Shown in pieces: positions 1 to 4,103 of a stretch of DNA of 5,405 bases. The notes under the pieces are model-generated. The model was given only the letters and a program-made list of their open reading frames with translations, did no database searches and was not told the origin of the DNA. A program made the position numbers and the translations under genes. Origin of the DNA: Planctomycetota bacterium. Lineage in GTDB: Bacteria > Planctomycetota > Phycisphaerae > Sedimentisphaerales > Anaerobacaceae. The stretch is from NCBI GenBank assembly GCA_017885385.1, contig JAFNGF010000261.1:124-5528 (forward strand), written 5' to 3'. The stretch's first letter is position 1. The number at the start of each line of letters is the position of its first letter.

Positions 1-42
1 AATCCCGACAATAATATCCTTTGTTCTTTTGCGTTTAGCCAT
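1..42 (-). CDS. Start of a divergent gene, truncated by the window edge
   Basis: Read on the minus strand, an ATG at 42-40 opens 14 codons that run off the left edge and give MAKRKRTKDIIVGI. The basic start followed by the beginning of a hydrophobic stretch looks like the N-terminus of a membrane-anchored protein. The 'K..I.VGI' pattern is reminiscent of MlaD/MCE-type substrate-binding proteins, which begin with a short charged tail and one transmembrane helix, but 14 residues cannot establish a family. No clear Shine-Dalgarno sequence lies upstream; the reading frame is open back to a stop at 69-67. If real, it is transcribed divergently from the gene at 185, leaving about 140 bp between them for two promoters. 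Chance coding in intergenic DNA remains possible. Confidence 0.38.
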   Translation of the reverse strand, partial: MAKRKRTKDIIVGI

Positions 43-184
43 CGCCGGTCTGGCGACGGTCAGAATTCATCGCGGAATGCAAAGGATATACGCAATACAA
101 AAACGAAATTATGCGAACCAGCGGCCCGCCACGGACGCTATACACAGGGCGCGTGAGGTACAGAATGTAAGGCGGTGTTCTTAT

Positions 185-880
185 ATGTCTTTATTTGATA
201 CTGATAACTGGATCATTTCAAGTTGCTGGCTGGCATGCTTCGATATCATGGGCTTCCGCAGTTTGATTTCTGTTAGTCAAGATGATTTGAAAGCCTATAC
301 GGTCCGTTTCGCCTATCAGGAGACCATAGAACACCTAAAGAAGAATTGTAACGAGTACGAATCGGGTTGTATTGATTATTGCTGGTTCTCGGATACATTT
401 CTGATGTTTACCCACGATGATTCAGCAAGATCATATAGCGTAATTCAGTTCGCAGCCAAAAGATTCATGCATGACTGTATATACCACTCACAAATCCCTA
501 TACGTGGGGCTATTACTGTTGGTCCATTCATTCGAACTGCGGACAATCGGTCATTCATAGGAACTGGATTTCTTGAGGCCTTTGAGTATGCGGAGGACCA
601 AGACTGGATCGGGCTTTTGCTGACGCCAAACGCGATTAAGAAAGTTGAATCCTTTGGTCTTAACCTAATATATGATTTTGTCAGGTCAGACAAGATTCCG
701 ATGCGCAAGTTTTCCAATCAGAACGTCCTGGCATATAGATTTCAGAACGGAGCAGCCAACTTTCCGAGTCCACTTCTTCCAGCATTACGTGACATGAAGT
801 TGCAGTCTGTTGAGAAATACCGTTATAAGTATGAAAGAACTGAACAGTTCATTGAGGAACACTATTCTTATCTTAAATAA
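185..880 (+). CDS. Putative diverged class III nucleotidyl cyclase-like protein (231 aa)
   Basis: I do not recognise a named gene, but the residue pattern matches the order of the class III adenylate/guanylate cyclase fold. Residues 18-24 read ACFDIMGF (first beta strand, D20 at the metal-A aspartate position). Residues 68-74 read FSDTFLM (beta hairpin, D70 at the second metal aspartate). IPIRGAITVG (104-113) resembles the 'vRiGIhtG' strand. IGTGFLEAFEYAEDQDWIGLLLTP (125-148) resembles the 'G..vn.AarLe' helix and the strand after it. The protein is short, with no transmembrane segment or sensor domain, so it would be a soluble stand-alone domain; residues 205-231 form a charged tail. I chose ATG 185 because AAGGCGG lies 9 bp upstream and because the open frame before it (from 29) translates to arginine-rich, noncoding-looking sequence. 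Conservation of catalytic activity is inference. A degenerate cyclase fold used for binding is an alternative. Confidence 0.72.
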   Translation: MSLFDTDNWIISSCWLACFDIMGFRSLISVSQDDLKAYTVRFAYQETIEHLKKNCNEYESGCIDYCWFSDTFLMFTHDDSARSYSVIQFAAKRFMHDCIYHSQIPIRGAITVGPFIRTADNRSFIGTGFLEAFEYAEDQDWIGLLLTPNAIKKVESFGLNLIYDFVRSDKIPMRKFSNQNVLAYRFQNGAANFPSPLLPALRDMKLQSVEKYRYKYERTEQFIEEHYSYLK

Positions 881-887
881 TAGGTAA

Positions 888-953
888 ATAATAGGCACAG
901 CCACCAATGGCCGTGGACAATTCCCAGAAAACGGTGATTGTTCTTAATAAGGT
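888..953. repeat. REP-like repeat, copy 1
   Basis: This stretch begins with ATAATAGG, contains a CCAC...GTGG stem (901-904 with 913-916), then CAGAAAACGGTGA (925-937), and ends with ATAAGGT. It aligns along its whole length with 1645-1711 in the same orientation. Motifs of the form 'GGGGACGGTGACAGAAAACGGTGA' are familiar to me as REP-like sequences scattered through planctomycete and deltaproteobacterial genomes, often near Y1 REP-associated transposases. No transposase is present here. The repeat starts 8 bp after the stop codon of the cyclase-like gene. Confidence 0.72.
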
Positions 954-989
954 TCCGAGCTTAGTGTTGATAATTTAATTAGATAAAAT

Positions 990-1595
990 ATGTCTATCTT
1001 TAAGAAAAAAATTGATTTTAGTCAATTTCTTTCCAAATTAGTTACTTTTCAATTTGACTTCGTGGAAAAGAATTTTGATAAGCTAATAGTATTGGCAGAC
1101 GAATTTAAGGTGTTAACCGAAAAAGATAAAGAAAAATTTTTAGATAAAGCACACCAACTAGTAATTGTTGACATTATGATGAGCTGTTATCAACATTTTT
1201 ATAAAAATTTATCAAGCGAGGAAGTGGGGAAGGCTGTCAGTACTGTCTACGCTGGCTATTTAACAGAATATAAAAAGATATCGAAAACGTTAGCGGAAGG
1301 AAAGTTACAAAAAGCTATGAGACTTTTTGAGTTGGTTTGTAAAGCCGAAGAAGATAATCAAAAGCGAGATGAGCATTATAAAAAAATTGGATATAAATCT
1401 TATCCTAAAATTGATAATGATATAGATAAACAGAAATTTTATCTTTGTAGTGGTTTTGCTGAATATTGTGCAGGTGAAGATATGAAAGCTGAAAATTGGG
1501 AAGGTAAAAGTTTTGCGGCTTTGAAATTAGCGAAGGGTTTTGTTAAGGCTGATATTGTTGCTAATTTATTAAGGCATTGCACTGTTACCTTTTGA
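990..1595 (+). CDS. AT-rich, lysine-rich hypothetical protein (201 aa)
   Basis: I do not recognise the family. The product is predicted to be almost entirely helical and soluble, with no signal peptide or transmembrane segment. Lysine is heavily used (31 residues against only 3 arginines) and codons mostly end in A or T, unlike the neighbouring genes; this points to recent transfer from an AT-rich donor. Notable stretches are a hydrophobic/aromatic N-terminal helix (residues 11-27), IVDIMMSCYQHFYKNLSSEE (59-78), and a C-terminal segment with FYLCSGFAEYCAGEDM (150-165) and WEGKSFAALKLAKGFVKADI (170-189). ATG 990 is the first start in frame after an AT-rich leader; no Shine-Dalgarno sequence is visible, which is odd. 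The gene lies between two direct repeats (888-953 and 1645-1711) and ends in HCTVTF, where the DNA may already be repeat-derived. Coding is likely because the frame is long and the protein composition coherent. Confidence 0.75.
   Translation: MSIFKKKIDFSQFLSKLVTFQFDFVEKNFDKLIVLADEFKVLTEKDKEKFLDKAHQLVIVDIMMSCYQHFYKNLSSEEVGKAVSTVYAGYLTEYKKISKTLAEGKLQKAMRLFELVCKAEEDNQKRDEHYKKIGYKSYPKIDNDIDKQKFYLCSGFAEYCAGEDMKAENWEGKSFAALKLAKGFVKADIVANLLRHCTVTF
1576..1595. repeat. Possible degenerate inverted REP fragment at the gene's 3' end
   Basis: The sequence GCACTGTTACCTTTTGAG near 1576-1596 resembles the reverse complement of the core of the flanking repeats (CACAGAAAACGGTGA reads TCACCGTTTTCTGTG on the other strand). 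It provides the last codons (HCTVTF) and stop of the AT-rich gene. The match is short and imperfect, so it may be chance. Confidence 0.25.
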
Positions 1596-1644
1596 GGATA
1601 ATCGCCACTTGCCGCCAAAGAAAAACTTTGTGGGAATAATGGGG

Positions 1645-1711
1645 ATAATAGGGACACCCAGCTAGTAATGGCTGGGGACGGTGCACAGAAAACGGTGAGT
1701 TTCCATAAGGT
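1645..1711. repeat. REP-like repeat, copy 2
   Basis: This is the second copy of the repeat at 888-953, in direct orientation. It runs ATAATAGG, then a perfect CCCAGC...GCTGGG stem (about 1657-1675), then CACAGAAAACGGTGAG and ATAAGGT. The stem is better preserved than in copy 1, where the corresponding arms have drifted, suggesting this copy is closer to the family consensus. It ends only 15 bp before the start codon of the next gene, so it occupies that gene's likely promoter and leader region. Confidence 0.74.
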
Positions 1712-1726
1712 CAGAAGAATCTGAAT

Positions 1727-2140
1727 ATGGCAAAAATACCACGACAATGGATTTACTCCCCTCGTCCTGGCTCGCTCGTTCCGGAGGCAGTAAAAGAGCA
1801 GGTCACGGCTAAAGCCGACGAAATCATCGAGACCATATTTAAGCCGCGATACATTAAGCCGCCACCTAAGAATGCAAGATTTAACTACATTATTGATATC
1901 TACACGAGATGGAATAAGAATTGCCTGTACTTCCGCGCCAGGTTCGCTTGTCCAGGTCCTAACGTACTGTCGCCGTTTTTTGAGGATAGCTTTACGCGAC
2001 TTGCATACATGGCGAACGGCCGGTTCAATCTGGCGTACATGCGCCACACCGGCAAGTGGTGGGAAGTGTTTAGCGATCTGTCGATGGAGGAAGCGTTTGA
2101 CGCCATCCGGAATCAAGCGCTTTTCCATCCCCCAGGATAA
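1727..2140 (+). CDS. Conserved-looking hypothetical protein (137 aa), possibly DUF3024-like
   Basis: The small soluble protein has no signal or membrane segment. It starts with MAKIPRQWIYSPRP, followed by a helix (residues 19-38) and the basic, proline-rich segment KPRYIKPPPKNARFNYIIDIYTRW split across 39-62. A beta-rich C-terminal half follows (66-118), ending in YMRHTGKWWEVFSDLSMEEA (104-123). The closing 'y.R..g.WwevF..Ls..ea...I' layout, with paired tryptophans, is reminiscent of DUF3024-type proteins, whose function is unknown. That link is a weak memory, not a demonstrated match. ATG 1727 is preceded by AGAAG (1713-1717) at 9 bp, a modest ribosome binding site. GC content is higher than in the AT-rich gene upstream and fits the rest of the window. 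Two overlapping long frames on either strand are shadows of this gene. Confidence 0.72.
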   Translation: MAKIPRQWIYSPRPGSLVPEAVKEQVTAKADEIIETIFKPRYIKPPPKNARFNYIIDIYTRWNKNCLYFRARFACPGPNVLSPFFEDSFTRLAYMANGRFNLAYMRHTGKWWEVFSDLSMEEAFDAIRNQALFHPPG

Positions 2141-2171
2141 TTCGTCGCTCGTATATCGTATCTCGCTAATT

Positions 2172-2260
2172 GAAGTTTCTGTTGTCTGTATTCTGTTCCC
2201 CGCTTTCGCGGGGACAAGCTTCTGTTTTCTGTATTCTGTTTTCTCTGTGTTCTCTGTGGC
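2172..2260. repeat. CTGT-rich low-complexity tract with embedded hairpin
   Basis: Repeated TTCTGTATTCTGT units (a 12/13 match at 2184-2196, exact at 2227-2239) are followed by TCTCTGTGTTCTCTGTGGC. Between the two units sits a hairpin, CCCCGC-TTTC-GCGGGG (2198-2213). The reverse complement of the 13-mer recurs twice at 3148-3181, just upstream of the lipoprotein gene. Phrases like 'CTCTGTGTTCTCTGTGGC' are familiar to me from intergenic DNA of environmental planctomycete genomes. Confidence 0.65.
2198..2213. terminator. Stem-loop downstream of the 137-aa gene, possible weak terminator
   Basis: A perfect 6-bp GC stem, CCCCGC/GCGGGG with loop TTTC, extended by one T-A pair. It lies 58 bp after the stop at 2140. 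No uridine run follows immediately, so intrinsic termination is doubtful. It equally resembles the core of an interspersed 'GCGAAAGCGGG' hairpin repeat. Confidence 0.3.
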
Positions 2261-2348
2261 AAAAGAACCGCCTGGGCAAGCAAGTCGACCATCCTACTAC
2301 CCGATGGAATTTGCCGAGAACTGGCCTCGTTAGAGAGAATATGGAAAT

Positions 2349-2573
2349 GGTGCGAAGTATCGCACCCTACGATCTTCTTTTCGTCACCCAGCCTCCAAAA
2401 CTTGTCCCTTCAACTATGTTCAGGGCAAGCTCTGAGATTGCCGAAGGAGCCAGATTCATTAGTATCGATGGAGTTGAAACCTGTGTTATTGGCTTTGCCT
2501 GCACATCTGGCTTCGGAGGAGGGGGAAAGAGCGAAAGCAAGCAAGAAGTAGGTAGGGTGCGATGCATCGCACC
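2349..2573. mobile_element. MITE-like 225-bp element with 22-bp inverted ends
   Basis: The left end (2349-2370) and right end (2552-2573) are inverted copies matching at 20 of 22 positions. Each end is itself a palindrome: GGTGCGA-AGTA-TCGCACC on the left, and the perfect 18-mer GGTGCGATGCATCGCACC (2556-2573) on the right, each with CCCTAC (or GTAGGG) on the inner side. Such 'GTAGGGTGCG' ends resemble known nonautonomous elements in bacteria. The interior (2371-2551) has no transposase. A 66-codon minus-strand frame inside it lacks a ribosome binding site and starts within the right end, so I do not call it a gene. I could not identify a target-site duplication with confidence. Confidence 0.6.
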
Positions 2574-2583
2574 GATTATCTGC

Positions 2584-2612
2584 TTGACGCCGAAGCGATT
2601 TCAGGGTATAAT
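2584..2612 (+). promoter_or_regulatory. Near-consensus sigma-70-type promoter with no gene downstream
   Basis: TTGACG (2584-2589) and a perfect TATAAT (2607-2612) are separated by exactly 17 bp. Transcription would begin near 2618-2620. No gene starts within the next 500 bp on this strand, so it either drives an untranslated RNA or is carried by the adjacent repeat element, whose right end stops 10 bp upstream. Confidence 0.55.
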
Positions 2613-2670
2613 ATGCCGCTAACTAATGGATTAGAATTAGAATGTAAGATATTTCATAGTTCATAGCCGA

Positions 2671-2694
2671 CGGACAATCAGAAACTTGTGTCCG
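2671..2694 (+). other. Stem-loop in the predicted transcript from the orphan promoter
   Basis: CGGACA (2671-2676) pairs perfectly with TGTCCG (2689-2694) around a 12-nt loop. It lies about 50 bp after the predicted start of transcription. A second small hairpin, GCCGC-AGAA-GCGGC, follows at 2762-2775. I could match neither to a known riboswitch or RNA family. Confidence 0.3.
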
Positions 2695-2791
2695 GAAAGG
2701 CGGGTAGAGTCAATTCACAAAGTTGTCTTCCTTATGACGATCATAGCCCAAATTATCAGGAGCCGCAGAAGCGGCCAAATGACGGTTCGTA

Positions 2792-2835
2792 ATTCCTGCC
2801 TGGCATCCGAGTGTGGGATAGACTCCAGCAGGAAT
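2792..2835. repeat. ATTCCTGC stem-loop repeat
   Basis: ATTCCTGC (2792-2799) is exactly complementary to GCAGGAAT (2828-2835). The stem continues as TGG/CCA (2801-2803 with 2825-2827) after one bulged C, giving 11 base pairs. It belongs to the same general type as the next hairpin at 2858-2904, differing by T for C in the stem. Confidence 0.55.
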
Positions 2836-2857
2836 ACACACTTCTTGGTGGTTCTGG

Positions 2858-2904
2858 ATTCCCGCCCGTTCGACTTGCGCTCAGGGCAGGCCTTTCGCGG
2901 GAAT
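2858..2904. repeat. ATTCCCGC stem-loop repeat
   Basis: ATTCCCGC (2858-2865) is exactly complementary to GCGGGAAT (2897-2904). The 31-nt loop carries TTCGACTTGCGCTCAGGGCAGG, a phrase I recall within interspersed 'GGATTCCCGC...GCGGGAATGACA' hairpins of environmental bacterial genomes. The inner stem and the flanking TGGATT.../...AATGACA are typical of that repeat type. Confidence 0.6.
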
Positions 2905-2938
2905 GACAACCCTGAAAGAGGCGTTTGGCACAGCGTTA

Positions 2939-3065
2939 TTATGCAAAACAAAGCCAATTCTCCGACAGCCAAAATGAACGCAAATGGTTCTTCACAAAGG
3001 GATTATGAAAACAAAACGGGTTTCGCAGGCCAACAAAACAAACCCAAACAAAGCCAATATTGAAA
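2939..3065 (+). repeat. Planctomycete 'NKAN...DYENK...NKPNQSQ' interspersed repeat
   Basis: In one frame the DNA reads MQNKANSPTAKMNANGSSQ, then RDYENK, then QQNKPKQSQY and a stop. This asparagine/lysine/glutamine-rich string recurs, in my memory, at the ends of many spurious proteins predicted in Phycisphaerae genomes, which marks it as a dispersed noncoding repeat that happens to be free of stops. There is no ribosome binding site, and the upstream part of the same frame passes through two hairpin repeats. A short genuine peptide cannot be excluded but is unlikely. Confidence 0.55.
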
Positions 3066-3076
3066 ATCGCAAATCC

Positions 3077-3132
3077 AAAATCGGATATCGGCAATCAGCC
3101 GATTTTTACTCCGGCCGAAAATCGGGTATAAT
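3077..3132 (+). promoter_or_regulatory. Promoter with overlapping dyads upstream of the lipoprotein gene
   Basis: TATAAT at 3127-3132 is preceded by TTTACT (3105-3110) at 16 bp, a moderate -35 match. Three 8-mers overlap this promoter: AAAATCGG (3077-3084), CCGATTTT (3099-3106) and AAAATCGG (3118-3125). The middle one can pair with either neighbour. The arrangement could be an operator for a dimeric repressor. In addition, ATCGGC-AATCA-GCCGAT followed by TTTT (3087-3107) looks like a small intrinsic terminator for transcription arriving from the left. Confidence 0.45.
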
Positions 3133-3142
3133 TAGGGCGGTT

Positions 3143-3182
3143 AGAAGACAGAATACAGAAGACAGAACACAGAATACAGAAT
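3143..3182. repeat. ACAGAATACAGAA tandem tract in the leader of the lipoprotein gene
   Basis: Two exact copies of ACAGAATACAGAA (3148-3160 and 3169-3181) sit in a purine-rich tract with shorter variants (AGAAGACAGA, GACAGAACACAG). It is the reverse complement of the tract at 2172-2260. It would lie in the 5' untranslated leader if the promoter at 3105-3132 is used. Confidence 0.65.
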
Positions 3183-3201
3183 TTAGAAGGGGGACAAGAA
3201 G

Positions 3202-4047
3202 ATGAAACTGACGAACGCCGCCAAGACAGTGGCATGGATCACACTTTTGGCCTGCGGCACCACTGCAAATCCCGGCACATCCGGGCAGGAAGCCCCAGGT
3301 CAAACTCCGGCGGCACTGGTACGCCGGGGCAACGCTGTCAGGACTGTGGATTTCCATCTAAGAACCGGCGAGCTGATATTTGGAAAGGTGCTCACCGAGG
3401 ACAAGAATAAAATCACCGTCGAACGGCTGGAGGAAAGCAGAATCGTTGTACAGACCTATGGCAAAAGAGAAATCGACGCCAGGACGCTGGACATCAAAAC
3501 AGTGCCGGAGTACAGATATTACCTGGACCTGGCAGACTACTTTGCCGGCAGAACCTGGGACTTTAAGGACGACCCGGACGATTTCATACAGGCGATACGC
3601 TGCTGCGAAAAGGCCAAGGCCGCGATTGGTGGATCCGCCGCCAGCGGACAAGACAGCGAAAGAATCGAGCAGACAAATGAAAGGATAAAAAAGCTCGAAG
3701 CCGACCGGCAGGTCTGGGAAACCCAGGTAAAATCCCGGGCGGAACTGAAGAAACTTGAGTTCGAGGCTGAGGCCGTGAACAAACTCAAAGAGATCGAGGA
3801 CAAGGTCAACGCCGGTAGTCAGCAGGTCGCCAAAAGCGTGGAGCGACTTGATAAGGCTATCACGGATATCCAGGAAAACCACCGAAAACTCGAAGGAGGC
3901 TTGTTCGGAATACAACAGCAGTTAAACGTGCTCGCGGACCGGACCGCGGTCAACGCAAGGGTGCTCGATCCGTGGAGGTGGAACTGGCAGCCGCAATATT
4001 TTTACCGCTACCGCCCGTACTCCTATGCGCCGGGTGGTCTACCGTAG
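3202..4047 (+). CDS. Putative lipoprotein with SH3/Sm-like and coiled-coil regions (281 aa)
   Basis: The N-terminus MKLTNAAKTVAWITLLACG ends in a lipobox-like LLAC with cysteine 18, suggesting a lipid-anchored exported protein; the hydrophobic core is short, so a plain signal peptide is also possible. Residues 24-46 are proline/glycine-rich linker. Residues 47-100 form a small beta-rich segment (VDFHLRTGELIFGKVLTED...) like an SH3- or Sm-type barrel. A block at 103-140 (YRYYLDLADYFAGRTWDF, then DDPDDFIQAIRCCEKAKA) looks strongly conserved and TPR-like. Residues 152-245 are charged heptad-like coiled coil. The tail (254-281) is tryptophan/tyrosine-rich. ATG 3202 has AGGGGG (3188-3193) at 8 bp. 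I recall similar planctomycete proteins without assigned function. A cell-envelope structural role is inference. Confidence 0.85.
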   Translation: MKLTNAAKTVAWITLLACGTTANPGTSGQEAPGQTPAALVRRGNAVRTVDFHLRTGELIFGKVLTEDKNKITVERLEESRIVVQTYGKREIDARTLDIKTVPEYRYYLDLADYFAGRTWDFKDDPDDFIQAIRCCEKAKAAIGGSAASGQDSERIEQTNERIKKLEADRQVWETQVKSRAELKKLEFEAEAVNKLKEIEDKVNAGSQQVAKSVERLDKAITDIQENHRKLEGGLFGIQQQLNVLADRTAVNARVLDPWRWNWQPQYFYRYRPYSYAPGGLP

Positions 4048-4065
4048 TAAGGCAGGCAAAAACCC

Positions 4066-4101
4066 CGCGCCCGGGACAATCGCAGCACCACCGGAGGCGC
4101 G
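4066..4101 (-). terminator. GC-rich stem-loop between convergent genes
   Basis: CGCGCC (4066-4071) pairs with GGCGCG (4096-4101). Read on the minus strand, the stem is followed by GGG and then five T (4058-4062), as in an intrinsic terminator for the azoreductase operon. It could also slow transcription leaving the lipoprotein gene, but no T run follows closely on the plus strand. Confidence 0.42.
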
Positions 4102-4103
4102 AG

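Larger units (their letters stand above)
2141..3142. other. Roughly 1-kb gene-free, repeat-dense intergenic region
   Basis: I see no credible gene here on either strand. The open frames present translate to low-complexity or serine/arginine-rich sequence, lack ribosome binding sites, and run straight through inverted repeats. The region is a patchwork of several unrelated repeat types, each listed separately: CTGT-rich tracts, hairpins, a MITE-like element and the NKAN repeat. It also contains two well-formed promoter sequences. Confidence 0.7.

Noticed and set aside
29..184. A 52-codon upstream extension of the cyclase-like gene
   Set aside because: It translates to arginine-rich sequence without domain character, and the ATG at 185 has a better-placed ribosome binding site and starts directly before the conserved strand.
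1439..2128. A 229-codon open frame on the minus strand
   Set aside because: It crosses the AT-rich gene, a repeat and the 137-aa gene antisense, has no family character or ribosome binding site, and changes composition along its length.
2170..2622. A 150-codon plus-strand open frame
   Set aside because: It runs through CTGT tracts, a hairpin and both ends of the MITE-like element, and its composition is that of repeats.
2618..2800. A tRNA or a c-di-GMP/cobalamin-type riboswitch downstream of the orphan promoter
   Set aside because: GGTTCG at 2784-2789 looks like a T-loop, but no acceptor or anticodon stems fit, and none of the riboswitch core motifs I know is present.
2686..3063. A 125-codon plus-strand open frame
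   Set aside because: It passes through two stem-loop repeats and ends in the NKAN repeat; there is no ribosome binding site.
2172..3182. A CRISPR array
   Set aside because: The repeats are short, irregularly spaced and of different families; there is no constant repeat-spacer periodicity and no cas gene.
3358..3915. A 185-codon minus-strand open frame antisense to the lipoprotein gene
   Set aside because: It is a shadow of the biased codon use of the coiled coil; the plus-strand frame has the signal sequence, ribosome binding site and conserved block.
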